From Aporrectodea caliginosa (lineage: Eukaryota > Annelida > Clitellata > Crassiclitellata > Lumbricidae), in assembly GCA_020284085.1 (NCBI GenBank), contig JACEVL010000045.1, positions 2,898,929-2,962,928 of the forward strand: 64,000 nucleotides of DNA, written 5' to 3'. A program made the position numbers and the translations under genes. This document shows, piece by piece, positions 44,915 through 55,925 of the stretch; within the stretch, counting starts at the first letter, position 1; each line of letters starts with the position of its first letter. The notes beneath the pieces were generated by a model, which saw nothing but the letters and a program-made list of their open reading frames with translations, made no database searches and was not told the origin of the DNA.

Positions 44915-45990
44915 ATGGTTAGGTCGTACAAGAAAAAAACCGATCGTGGAAAATATTGCGCAGTGAGATGAAGAAAATCTAAGAAACTTGAAAAGCGAGT
45001 GGCACATGAAACTTCTAAAGAAGTGGCTAAATCACGGAAGAAAAATTCGACAAGTAGACCCAAGGCTAATAATAAGAGAGTATGCCATGAAGACAGAAAC
45101 CAAAGACCTGAGAATATGTGTGCTGAAGCAAGTTCGCCCAGGCCTAAAGCAAGAAGGGTACTTAGGAAGGACAAGCATTTAAAGAAGAAAGCTGATGGTC
45201 TTCACAAGTCAGACATTCACTCCAGGTGTCCAGGTTGTGGGATTCTTGAACAGAGCGTGGCAGATATTGAACTGAACTCTGGGTGGATAGCCTATAATAA
45301 GTGTAAAAGCTGGTTTCACGAGGTTTGTGCTGAAGCAAACGGCGCTCTTGCTTTTTTCATTTGAGACGACTGAGAGCCATCAGACGATCAGTCGCTCCCG
45401 CCGTCTTTACCACCATTGTGCATGCATTCATCTGCTCTCGTGTGGATTACTGCAACTCGCTCCTCATGGGTCTCCCCAAGTTCCAACTTTCCCCCTCCAG
45501 TCAGTCTTAAACGCCGCTGCTAGGCTCATAGCACGCCTTCCTCGCTGCTCCCATATTTCAGATTATATGACTGAAGTGCTTCCAATCACCTCACGTATCA
45601 CCTCAACTTGGCCTTGCACCAAAATATCTCTCGGACTTTATGCATAAGCCTCTCTCTGCAACATCTGCTCGCCCTTTGCGCTCTACTGACCGCCTGGACC
45701 TCTTTGTCCCTCGTGTTAAATCTGCCTTGGCTCAATGCCGGGCATTTGCTGTGACAGGTCCCTCCACTTGGAATGGCCTCCCCCCTCTTCTACGGGCTAA
45801 GCTCATGTCTGGGATTTCTCACGCATCCTCTCGCTCTCTTAAGGCGTTTCTTTTCCCCCGTGGCTTCCGCGCTGAAAGCGCCTCTGAATAGTCTATCCTG
45901 CGAGAGACGCTCTACGAATTTTTAGATACGATACGAGATACGATACGATTTGATGATGATTTCTTTATCTGTGGTGCATGTGTGGAGTAG
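44915..45990 (+). pseudogene. pogo-like transposase without DDE core, PHD finger split by a LINE
   Basis: Starts MVRSYKKKTDRGKY, the canonical N-terminus of pogo/Tigger-like transposases (CENP-B/Psq-type helix-turn-helix). The remainder of that domain and the entire DDE catalytic domain are absent; the reading passes an in-frame TGA to a basic linker (KRVAHETSKEVAKSRKKN) and a C-terminal zinc finger CPGCG...WIAYNKCKSWFHEVCAE. The finger is interrupted near 45341 and resumes at about 45952 as DDDFFICGACVE and stop, giving the C4HC3-like pattern of a PHD finger once the insertion is ignored. A DNA- or chromatin-contact role for the finger is inference. Confidence 0.75.
45341..45950 (+). mobile_element. 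CR1-like LINE fragment inserted in the pogo PHD finger
   Basis: Encodes (with frameshifts) SRVDYCNSLLMGLPKFQLSP, LNAAARLIARLPRCSHISDY and, at 45640-45891, RAFAVTGPSTWNGLPPLLRA then SRSLKAFLFPRGF, the C-terminal half of CR1-like ORF2. The 3' end is a CGAGAGACGCTCTACGAATTT UTR and an ATACGATACGAT tail, like the copy at 10462. Confidence 0.85.
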
Positions 45991-46415
45991 ACAGCAAATA
46001 CGAATTTTTGCTGCACCACATACCTTGGGAAACCATGTTCTGATTTAGCAAAAGCAAAACTGCTAGGTCCATAGCACGAAAAGGTCTATACCAAAAACAG
46101 TAAGCATGGTTATTTTAGTTGTGAACATTAAAGCATTGAAATTTAATTTGATGTATACATGTGTTTTTTCATTGGGGCAAAAGGCCCACCCCAAGGGCAT
46201 CTTGCCCCATGCATGGGGCAAGATGCCCACTTTCATGGCATGTATTTTTTGTGTTTAAATATTCATAAATGAAGAGCTATTGTATTGTCGTTTGGTGATA
46301 ATAATTAGGTGTCACACAGTGTATACCACACCCATTTATTTCCAATTCAATCAATTTTTCATGCCTGAAAATTCAAATATTCGTTAGCATGGGCGTCTTG
46401 CCCCGCTCTCCCCTA

Positions 46416-46703
<288 letters not shown>

Positions 46704-46974
46704 AGAGATTTAAAGCCAAAATTCGTAGGCAGTCGATGACTCGAAGGAACGATTCAGAAGCACTTAGCGCCATCGATGTTCTGTCGTATGGCCGCGTGTT
46801 TATTTCCGAACTTTGTAACGATTGTCATTTCAAATACAGTTGTATTGCATTGTATTATTGTACTGGTTTTGGTGCGCCATCGGTTAATGCCTTGCGCATT
46901 AGACAAGGGCGCAACAGAAGTTGCTAATTATAATCGTTGCACCGCAGACAATATCGATGTCATTACCGCGAAGC

Positions 46975-47396
46975 GACGTGTCGAGCACAGCGGCCGTTGA
47001 CGACTGGCGGCGGGGGAGACGGGGAAGCCCTTGGCGACGACAGCGACGGCTTTTTATAGCTCACGGCTATCTCGTCGCCGCGTCTGGCCAATCAGCGGCG
47101 ACGGGACTGCCCCGCCTATGACGTCAGAGCGGCGTCCCGTACGTCACGCGTTGGATTCTCCGTGTTCGTCGAGTGATGCTTAAAGCGGCAGTCGGTGCTT
47201 GGCGTCGGGCCTCGTCAGGTCGGTCGCTGTGGGGAATCGAGAGGTTTGCCAAGGAAGGAAGGAAGGAGGGAGGGAAGGAAGGACGGACGGACTTGGAAAA
47301 GGTCGTCTGGATTAGATCTGGGAAACGTCTACATGTCGTACCAGCCAACTGGCGCTGGCGATAAAGACGAAGAAGGGAGCACCAGCGCCTGGCCAG
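46975..47396 (+). promoter_or_regulatory. GC-rich island 5: candidate promoter with first exon
   Basis: Promoter-like block: TTTTTATAGC (47051), GGCCAATCAGCGGCG (47087), CCCCGCC (47110), TGACGTCA (47119-47126), TACGTCAC (47140). It leads into an exon-like segment ending at the strongest splice donor of the window, GGCCAG|GTAAGAG (cut after 47396). The CCAAT context is the same as in island 4. Confidence 0.6.
47195..47396 (+). CDS. Putative first coding exon of an unrecognised host gene
   Basis: Open frame running into the donor at 47396. Two in-frame starts are possible: 47195 (MLGVGPRQVGRC...) or 47333 (MSYQPTGAGDKDEEGSTSAW). The second gives a 21-codon, acidic, non-repetitive peptide and avoids the GGAA-repeat part, so it is preferred. 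No domain or family is recognised and the next exon is not found, so the call rests on the CCAAT/CRE promoter upstream, the donor and the ordinary composition. Confidence 0.35.
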
Positions 47397-47499
47397 GTAA
47401 GAGAGTCTCACACATACCTGGATTGGTTTTGTGGAGGGAAGGGATGAGGGTGGGTGGCAGAGTGGTTGACTGTCTTTGCCTTTGACCGGGTTCGATGCG

Positions 47500-47731
47500 T
47501 CTTGTGCCATTGGCAACTCGAGGCCATCGTCATCATAGTCATCGTCGTCATCATCATAATCATCGGCATCGTCATCATCATCATTTACTGTTGGCGGAAG
47601 ACAGACTTTGAGACGTGATGTCAAACTATCGCATCGATTAAGATTATTATATCATGAAGAACAACGAAACCTTTTTTAAGAAATGATGATCGACATAATT
47701 TCGCTTTGGATCCCAAAATTTTAAAAGACTA

Positions 47732-47763
<32 letters not shown>

Positions 47764-47965
47764 CATGATCATCATGATCATGATGATCATGATCGTGATC
47801 ATGATGATAAACATGACGATCATGATGATCATGATTGTGATCATCATGATGATGACGACGACGACTATGTTTACGGTGATGATGATCATGATGATTATGA
47901 TCATCATCACCGCCATGATCATCACCATCATCACCGCCACCACTTCTATCATCATCATCATTACC
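47500..47965. repeat. ATC/GAT microsatellites with GATCATGATCATGAT palindromic variant
   Basis: (ATC)n at 47525-47585 and 47732-47763, then a GATCATGAT-rich block to 47960 that is largely self-complementary. Confidence 0.85.
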
Positions 47966-48221
47966 TTAACCCACCATCCTCTCATTCCGAGCTTACCATT
48001 CTTTCATGCCAACCTCACCATCTTTCATTACCCAATATATCATCCTCTCCTTGCCCCGCTTGCCAGTCCTTTCTTCTCTAGCCTTCCATATTCCAATTGC
48101 CTTATCTTTCGACGCCTAGTTTATTAGCCTGTCACGGAGGAACTGATATTCGCCTCTCGTAGTCTACCTTACGCACCTGTGTTTAACAATATCAACCTTA
48201 TAACGTTTGAGAAACGGCTAT

Positions 48222-49312
48222 GCAGCACAAATCTACTGAAGAAAAATCTCTTAGAGCCATTCACCACACTTCTCCCGAAGAAAAATCTCCTGGAGCCATT
48301 CAGCACAAATCTTCTTAAGATAAATCTCCTAGAGCCATTCAGCAACAAATCTCCTGAAGATAAATCTCCTGGAGCCATTCAGCACAAATCTCCTGAAGAT
48401 AAATCTCTTAGAGCCATTCAGTACAAATCTCCTGAAGAAAAATCTCCCAGAGCCATTCAGCACAAATCTCATTAATATAAATCTCCAGGAGCCATTCAAC
48501 ACAAATCTTCTGAAGATAAATCTCTTAGAGTCATTCAGTACAAATCCCCTGAAGATAAATCTCTTAGAGCCATTCAGCACAAATCTCCTGAAGATAAATC
48601 TCCAAGACCCATTCAACACAAATCTCCTGAAGATAAATTTCTTAGAGCCATTCAGCACAAATCTCCTGAAGATAAATCTCTTAGAGCCATTCAGCACAAA
48701 TCTCCTGAAGATAAATCTCTTAGAGCCATTCAGCACAAATCTCCTGAATATAAATCTCTTAGAGCCATTCGGCACAAATCTCCTGAAGATAAATCTCTTA
48801 GAGCCATTCAGCACAAATCTCCTGAAGATAAATCTCTTAGAGCCATTCAGCACAAATCCCCTGAATATAAATCTCTTAGAGCCATTCAGCACAAATCTCC
48901 TGAAGATAAATCTCTTAGAGCCATTCAGCACAAATCTCCTGAAGATAAATCTCTTAGAGCCATTCAGCACAAATCTCCTGAAGATAAATCTCTTAGAGCC
49001 ATTCAGCACAAATCTCCTGAAGATAAATCTCTTAGAGCCATTCAGCACAAATCTCCTGAAGATAAATCTCTTAGAGCCATTCAGCACAAATCTCCTGAAG
49101 ATAAATCTCTTAGAGCCATTCAGCACAAATCTCCTGAAGATAAATCTCTTAGAGCCATTCAGCACAAATCTCCTGAAGATAAATCTCTTAGAGCCCTTCA
49201 GCACAAATCTCCTGAAGATAAATCTCTTAGAGCCATTCAGCATAAATCTCCTGAAGATAAATCTCTTAGAGCCATTCAGTATAAATCTCCTGAAGATAAA
49301 TCTCTTAATTAA
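48222..49312. repeat. 39-bp tandem repeat array, ~28 copies
   Basis: Unit CACAAATCTCCTGAAGATAA plus ATCTCTTAGAGCCATTCAG. The first five units are diverged (GAAGAAAAATCTC variants) and the central ones nearly identical. Because 39 is divisible by three, a long minus-strand frame stays open (NGSKRFIFRRFVL units). No start context, promoter or flanking coding sequence supports a gene. Confidence 0.95.
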
Positions 49313-49400
49313 ATATTTATATGGTTACTCACGCAAAAATAGTCAACGAAGTTCTCTGCTTTAGCCTAAGCGATGTTAGAACATGGTATTGCATGTAAGT

Positions 49401-50140
49401 CAGAGATGAACATGATTAGTTAAATTACAAATCATGTAGACTTAGAATATGATACTGAAATTTGTTCATCGATTTTAATTAGAATTAGCAAAATCTTGTA
49501 GCTATTCGATTAGAATTAGCAGCAGCTAATCAATTAGCAATTAGAACGATATTTCGATAATTCATCAGGGATGGACAGTAATTGAAATTACGTAATTGAA
49601 ATTACTTGAAATTACGCAATTTTTTAATTTAAAATTTGTAATTCAATTACATTTTCCTATGTATTTTGTACTTTGTAATTATATTTCATGTCCCAAAGTA
49701 ATTTGTACTTTGTAATTCAATTAAATTTTTCCGAGTAATTTGCCCATCCTTGTAATTATTCATACGTATAATATTTGCTTCGTGAATTTGTCAAATTTTA
49801 ATCAAAGCACAGCAGCAAGTTTCTGTAGTCTAGCTCCGGGTGGTTTTGTTTATTGGCTTATAATTATGATATCATGGAGATGCAACTCTCATTAGATATA
49901 AGAAACTTTCGTTTTCCGCATCAGATATTGGGCGCATTAATTGAATCAAGTAGTGTGACACAACAGTTGTTAACTCATTCTTAACATAATTTCAAAAAAT
50001 CTAATCGATTAGAATTAGCTAAAAATTGCTAATCAGTTAGAATTAGAATTAGGATCAGGTTACAGATAACTTGATTAGAATTAGCTGTTTATCTAATCAG
50101 CCAATCGATTAGAATCTATTCGATTAGTTACCCATCTCTG
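49401..50140. mobile_element. hAT MITE with perfect 8-bp TSD ATGTAAGT
   Basis: Flanked by ATGTAAGT at 49393-49400 and 50141-50148. Ends CAGAGATGAACATGATTAG and CGATTAGTTACCCATCTCTG. Subterminal ATTAGAATTAGC repeats occur on both sides. Contains a second hAT element at 49566-49752. Confidence 0.9.
49566..49752. mobile_element. Small hAT-like MITE nested in the 49401 element
   Basis: Ends CAGGGATGGACAGTAATTG and GAGTAATTTGCCCATCCTTG are inverted copies. The interior is AATTGAAATTAC / TTTGTAATTCAATTA repeats. Flanks share TAATT but a full 8-bp TSD is not clear. Confidence 0.7.
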
Positions 50141-50359
50141 ATGTAAGTATGCTTGCATGGAAGTGTGCTTACCTGAGTAAAAGTATGCATAATGATAAGT
50201 ATGTATGAACCGAGTACAGAAGTACGCGTGGTGCCACAGGTATGTGGAATGCACAGTGGTTCTCGACTGCAACTTTCTGCTACTTTGTGCTACTAGCATA
50301 GCACTCCGCGTGCACATGACATATGCTTTCGTATCAAGAGCAACACGGACAGAAACCAA

Positions 50360-50510
50360 CAGGCGGTCAGACAGAAAGGCAGGGAGATACAGAGATAGAG
50401 AAAGAACTAAAAGGACACACAGAGAGACAGACAGAGGCAGAGGTAGAGACAGAGGCAGAGACAGACAGACAGAGACAGACAGAAAGACGGACAGACAAGG
50501 GGAGGCAAGC
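50360..50510. repeat. ACAG/AGAC-rich microsatellite
   Basis: Degenerate GACAGACAGA and GAGACAGAGGCAGA units. Confidence 0.85.
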
Positions 50511-50629
50511 AGAAGGAGATGATAGTCTTGGCAAAATAGATGTTTCTTGGAGCGCTTGTCTCTTATGTTTCAAGATGTTTTCACTAACGACCAACCGTCG
50601 AAAATTAACCAATTTCCCTACACCTCATA

Positions 50630-51190
50630 CTCTTCCCCTTCCCCTTCCTCCTCCTATGTCCTCCTCCAGTAGTCAGCTGTCCCCCTTATCCCCCTCATCT
50701 TCCCCACTCCCATCCTTTTGTCCTCTACTCCTATCCTCCTCCTCTTCCTCCTCCTTCCTCTTTTGTGCTTCTCCCTCTTCTTCTTCTTCGTCCCCATCTA
50801 TCTCGTTCCACCATTCAAATCTCTTCCATTTTTCATCCTCAATGCCCTCACACCTCCTCTTTCTATCGTCCTCCACTTCTCCACATCCGCTTCCTCCTCT
50901 TTCTGCAGTGCTCTTCCTCCTCATCCTTCTCTATTCTCCACCCCTCTTCTTCTTCCTCTCGTCTTCCTCTTCCGTCCCTATCATCCTCCGCTAATTCTTT
51001 ATCCTCCGCAACTTCATCCTTGCATTCTCTCCTCTTTCTATCCTCGTCCACTTCCTCTTTTCCCGCTTCCTCCTTTCACCCTCCATGTCCTCCTTCCTCC
51101 TCTTTCTATCCTCCTCTTTCTTCCTCATCCTCCTATTCTTCCTTTTTCCTCCTCCTCCTCCTCCACCTCCTCCTCCTCCTCCTCGTCTAA
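50630..51190. repeat. Polypyrimidine CTTCCTC-rich tract
   Basis: Strongly C/T-biased plus strand ending in (CTC)n at 51145-51183. Ser/Leu/Pro-rich open frames are compositional. Confidence 0.85.
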
Positions 51191-51299
51191 CTCGACACGA
51201 TGAGGAAGAGAGGAGAGGAGAGAGGCTGTTTCTTAACGTCCTTCACAACGGCGGCAACGGTGGCTCTCACACCTGGATTGGTTTTTCTCGCGATGCTCT

Positions 51300-51425
51300 T
51301 GAAGACAGACAGAAACAAGGACAAAGACAGACACAGAGACAGAAACAGACAAGATTTAGGCAGAGTGATAGATACAGACAGACAGAGACAGACGGAGGTA
51401 GAGACAGACAGACAGACAGACAGAA
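51300..51425. repeat. GACAGA-rich microsatellite
   Basis: Degenerate ACAGAGACAGA units. The 51426-52270 interval is AT-rich with TA (51558-51585) and GTGT (51955-52015) runs and nothing else recognised. Confidence 0.85.
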
Positions 51426-51554
51426 TGGTGCGTACGGTCAAAGCACACCTGCTTAGAACGTATGCACTGCGCACACTAGCACAACATAACCGTACTCGCA
51501 ACACATACAAAAGGCTTAAGCATATTCATACATGTATATATACATGCATAACTG

Positions 51555-51585
<31 letters not shown>

Positions 51586-52279
51586 GAGCACAGATACAGC
51601 TTTTCATGTATGTACATATGCATATATAAGTATGCATAACTTTTCGTTTATACAAATGTGCATACCTTTCAATATATATTTATGTGTGTGTAGGTATGTA
51701 TGGAATATACATATGTATATGTACACGAGAACAGAATATATATGCACGTTAGTTTGTGCATGCATATTTGTGTATAGATATATAGACTACCGTAGCCGTT
51801 CTTATACGCAAACGTGTGTACCATGTCATATTATTATGTATTATTTATGATTTACGCATGTATGAATTAGAGTCGAGAATATATATAGATACACATAGAT
51901 ATATATACAGTATATACAGATGTATGTATTCTATATATACGTATACATTCCTGTGGTGCGTGTGTTTGTGTGTTCGTAGGTGTGAGTGTGTGTGTGTGAG
52001 TGTGTGTGTTGGTGTTGGTTTCAAAGAAATTTTTGTGGACCACGTTCTAAAAATAGTTAGTACATAACAGTCAGCTAAATACGTAGAACTTACTTTTTCC
52101 ATGCGTCCGTGTGATGTTGTGGGTGGTAGAGAATGGTGGGACAGGACAGGTGGAAAAGGGGAGGAGGGTTGCAGACAAGTGTTACTTGGACACTTCTATA
52201 ATACCCGAGGTCAGTCAACCTAGAGTCCTAGACGGTTGAAAGTTCCTCTCTTGTGATGATGTTGTGTCATGACGTAGAT

Positions 52280-52630
52280 CAGAGGTGTCAAAGGTCCTGG
52301 CCCGCCTATAGTACGATATTTCCTGGCCCACGGAGCCTTGACTAACGACTACACAATTTGAGGGAAAAAATAGTTCAAATTTGTCATTGAGTTTTATATG
52401 GTGTTCGTGACTGATAATGAAGATTAAAATTAAGATTTTAAAGTCTAATTTGACTCTTTGTATACTAAAAATGCACCACTTAAAATTGCAAAAAATTCTG
52501 GGGACGGACTCACCGAGCCCCCTCCCAGATCCCTACCCCGTTTTGTTCAGGCGCCTTCGGCACCCTGGCCCGCCACTTGCTGGAAAAATACTGCCACTGG
52601 TCCGCCAATAAAACAGGTTTGACACCTCTG
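52280..52630. mobile_element. hAT MITE with perfect 8-bp TSD ACGTAGAT
   Basis: Ends CAGAGGTGTCAAAGGTC and GGTTTGACACCTCTG, flanked by ACGTAGAT at 52272-52279 and 52631-52638. GGCCCGCC and TGGCCCAC motifs occur subterminally. It is inserted into the left edge of an R1 copy. Confidence 0.9.
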
Positions 52631-52697
52631 ACGTAGATGATAAGCGTCGCCCTCCTCCTTTATCGGAGTTTCGGACTAGCACCACCCGGAAAGGATG
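52631..52697 (-). repeat. Dispersed repeat R1, minus, split by a hAT element
   Basis: ATGATAAGCGTCGCCCTCC, TTTATCGGAGTTTCGGACTA and CACCACCCGG. Its start (GTTGTGTCATGACGTAGAT) lies left of the hAT insertion at 52261-52279. Confidence 0.75.
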
Positions 52698-52719
52698 AGT
52701 TTCAAGGGAAATTTTATTA

Positions 52720-53126
<407 letters not shown>

Positions 53127-53162
53127 AACTCTCACCAGTGACTAGCAGTAGTAGTTTCCAGT

Positions 53163-53262
53163 GTTTAACGACGTCTTAGGCAACAAGTTTCGTTGACATC
53201 GCCCTCCTCATTTCGCCAACCTTTGGACTGGCACTACCTGTCACTATTGGCACCTACGGGTT
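53163..53262 (-). repeat. Dispersed repeat R1, minus orientation
   Basis: GTTTAACGACGTCTTAGG, GACATCGCCCTCCTC, CTTTGGACTGGCACTACC. Confidence 0.75.
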
Positions 53263-53277
53263 CAGTTTGTAAGGGCC

Positions 53278-53415
53278 GTGTGGCTGTCTATAAGTGGTTA
53301 GCATGGTAGACTGTCGACCGAGAGTTCTGGGTTCAAATCCCCGGCAAGGCATAGAAACCATCGAGGTTTCTGGCCCACTGGCGCCCCCTTGCCAACTCAG
53401 CTGGTGAATTATCAT
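53278..53415 (+). mobile_element. tRNA-derived SINE, 5' part
   Basis: tRNA-like head with ATAAGTGGTTAGCATGG (A box) and GGGTTCAAATCC (B box 53330-53340), then the body phrase GCCAACTCAGCTGG shared with 36501-36730. Truncated by the ATTATT run at 53410. The loop CTGTCGA again suggests tRNA-Asp ancestry. Confidence 0.7.
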
Positions 53416-53526
53416 TATTATTGTAGTCGACATCATCGTTATCACCTCCGTCAGATCGTTAATCATTTGTGTTCGGAACACTAACAAGTGCGAAGCCATT
53501 CAGATTCAACTGACCCGTTGCCATGG

Positions 53527-54245
53527 ACGCATGCTCCTCCTCCTACTCCCCTCCTCCTTCTCCTCATTCTTCTACCCTCCTTCTCTATTCTCTGCTCGTT
53601 ATTCTTCTTCTCCTCCTCCTCCTCCCCTTCCTCTTCCTCCTTCTCCTTCTCCTTCTCGTCCTCCTCCTCTTTTCCTCCACCTCCTCCTACTCTTCCTCCT
53701 CTTCCTCTTTCTCCTTCTTCTTCTTGTCCTCCTCTTCTTCTTTTTTTCTTCTTCTGATTTTTCTTCTTCCTCTTCCCCTCCTCCTCCTCGTTTTCTTCCT
53801 CCTCGTCCTCTTCTGTTTCTTCTTCCTCTTCCTCTTCTTCTACTTCTTCCACCTCTTCTTCCTCCTCCTTCTCCTCCTTCTCCTTCTCCTTATCCTCCTC
53901 CTCCTACTTCTCCTCTTCTTTTCTTCTTTTTCTTCTTCCTCTTCCTCAAATCCTTCTCATTCTATTTCTTATTCCTCCTCCTTGTCTTCCTCATCCTCTC
54001 CTCTGTCTTCTCTTCTTCCTAATCATTTTCTTCTTCCTCCTCCTGATTCTCTTCCACATCCTCCTTCTTCTCTTCCTCCTCCTCTTCTCCCATCCATCCT
54101 CTCTTCCACCTTTTCTTCCGCCTCTTCTTCTTCTACAACTTCCCCCTCTCCTCTTCCTCCTTCTCTCTCTCTCCTCTTCCTTTTGTTCTACCTCCCGTCT
54201 CTCTTCTTCCTCCTCCTCTTCCTCCTCTTCCTCTCTCTACTCATT
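53527..54245. repeat. Polypyrimidine (CTT/CTC)n tract I
   Basis: About 720 bp of C/T-rich plus strand with few purines. Long Ser/Leu/Pro or Glu/Lys frames are compositional. Confidence 0.9.
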
Positions 54246-54261
54246 ACTGTCCGCCATTATC

Positions 54262-54500
54262 GCCCAAGCATGACGTCATAATTCCTCCAAACTTCTTCCG
54301 GAATCCATGGTCCCGTGCGTGTGACGCGGGCCTCCATCCGGTAGCAGTTAGAGCGCATTGTCGGTCCCGAGGGGCTGAGCAGAGCGTAGCCCCGGAGGAG
54401 CAGGGGAGGGCAGAGCCCGGGGTGCATCCGAAGGGAGCAGCTAGTTCCTACGACGGCCGCTCGGCTGCCCAGCCTCATTTACGTCACTCAGTGCTGTCGA
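54262..54500 (+). promoter_or_regulatory. GC-rich island 6 between two pyrimidine tracts
   Basis: CCGCCATTAT at 54251, TGACGTCATAA at 54271-54281, GTGACGCGG at 54321, TTACGTCACTCAG at 54479-54491 and GTCGACGTAAAT at 54497. A unique 240-bp GC-rich block, bracketed by CREs, that interrupts the pyrimidine desert. A minus-strand open frame of 73 codons shows no recognised domain. Confidence 0.35.
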
Positions 54501-54539
54501 CGTAAATACTGAACAACAACGCGCACCTGGCGCTTCTCT

Positions 54540-55865
54540 TCCTTCTAATTCTCTTCCTTTTCCTCTTCCTCCTCTTCCTTCTCCTTTTCCCCTTCCTCTT
54601 CCTTCTCCTTTTCCTCTTCCTCTTCCTCATCCTCGTCCTTCTCCTTTTCCTCCTCCTTCTCCTCCTCTTTCTCTTCCTTCACCTCATCTTCCTCATCCCT
54701 TTCCTCTTCCTCTTCCGATTCCTCCTTCTCTTCCTATTACACTTATCCTCTTCTCTTTCTATTCCTCCTCCTATTCCTACTCCACTCTTCTTCCCATTCC
54801 TCCTCCTCTTCCAATTCCTCCTCCCGTTTTCCTCTTGCTATTCCAACTGTTTCTCCTCCTCGTCCACTTCTTACTCGTCTACCTCTCGCCCACTAATTCC
54901 TCTCCTTCCTCCTCCTCCTCCTCCACCTGTTCCTCCTACTCGTATTTCCCCTTATCCTCCTACTCCTACTCCTCCTCCCTTACTCGTTTACATATCGTCT
55001 CCTTTCATCCTATTTTCCACTTATTCTTCATCTCACTTTGCGTCAACCAGTTGTCAAATATTTCTCTTTCTTCTTCTTCTGTTTCTCCTCCTCCGCCGAC
55101 TCCTCCTAATTCTTCTCTTCTTTTCTTCTCTTTCTTCTTCTTTTCTCTTTTTCTTCCACTTCTTCCACTGCTTTCCCTCCTACTTCCTCTTCTTCTTCCT
55201 CTTCTTCTTCTCCTTCTTCTCCTTCTCCTTCTTCTCCTCCTCCTCCCCCTCATCCTTCTTCTCCTTCTCCTTCTCCTTCTCCTTCTCCTTCTCCTTCTCC
55301 TTCTCCTTCTCCTTCTCCTTCTCCTTCTCCTTCTCCTTCTCCTTCTCCTTCTCCTTCTCCTTCTCCTTCTCCTTCTCCTTCTCCTCCTCCTCCTCCTCTC
55401 CTCCTCCTTCTTCTTCTTCTTCTGCTCCTTCTCCTTCTCCTTCTCCTTCTCCTTCTCCTTCTCCTTCTCCTTCTCCTTCTCCTTCTCCTTCTCCTTCTCC
55501 TTCTCCTTCTCCTTCTCCTTCTCCTTCTCCTTCTCCTCCTCCTCCTCCTCCTTCTTCTTCTTCTTCTTCTGCTCCTTCTCCTTCTCCTTCTCCTTCTCCT
55601 TCTCCTTCTCCTTCTCCTTCTTCTCCTCCTCCTCCTCCTCCTCCTCCTTCTCCTTCTCCTTCTCCTCCTCCTCCTCCTCCTTCTTCTTCTTCTTCTTCTT
55701 CTTCTGCTCCTACTCATCCTCTTTCTTCTTCTTCCTCTTTTGCTTCTTGTTCTTCCTCCTCCTCTCTTTCTCTCTCCCTCTCCAGTCTCTCCCTCTCTAT
55801 TGCTCTCTCCTATCATCTGTCCATAGTTGTCTCTCTCCGCTTCTGTCTCTCATTTGTTCTCTCAA
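54540..55865. repeat. Polypyrimidine tract II with (CCTTCT)n higher-order structure
   Basis: From 55258 the order is (CCTTCT)n, (CTC)n, (CTT)n, GCTC, and this compound block recurs three times (breaks near 55430, 55570 and 55705). Poly-Arg or poly-Ser/Phe open frames are artefacts. Confidence 0.95.
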
Positions 55866-55884
55866 TTCATTTCATCAAAGAATA

Positions 55885-55925
55885 TGACAGCAGCAACATG
55901 TTCAACGAACATGTTGCTGCTATCA
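55885..55925. repeat. Perfect short hairpin AGCAGCAACATGTTC
   Basis: 15-bp perfect inverted repeat (55889-55903 and 55907-55921) with a 3-nt loop, extendable by three more pairs past one mismatch. From 55926 to 56280 the sequence is AT-rich with nothing recognised. Confidence 0.85.

Larger units (their letters stand above)
44398..46415 (+). mobile_element. pogo-like (Tc1/mariner superfamily) element with perfect 26-bp inverted ends and TA TSD
   Basis: Perfect inverted ends GGGGAGAGCGGGGCAAGACG...(44400 on) and its complement (to 46413), both beside TA. Subterminal blocks repeat GGGCATCTTGCCCC-like motifs in both halves (44770-44815 and 46175-46230). The interior encodes only N- and C-terminal pieces of a pogo/Tigger-like transposase, and a LINE fragment is inserted at about 45341-45950. 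Non-autonomous deletion derivative. Confidence 0.9.

Noticed and set aside
48329..49243. 304-codon minus-strand ORF of NGSKRFIFRRFVL units as a gene
   Set aside because: Explained by a 39-bp tandem repeat; no promoter, unique coding sequence or domain. Kept as a repeat and as a low-scored finding.
48222..49312. CRISPR array
   Set aside because: The 39-bp units are contiguous with no unique spacers, and the genome is animal.
50718..51203. Pro/Ser-rich secreted protein
   Set aside because: C/T-rich low-complexity sequence; open in all frames for the same reason.
54835..55887. 350-codon Ser/Phe/Leu-rich ORF and its Arg-rich complement
   Set aside because: Lies entirely in the polypyrimidine tract.
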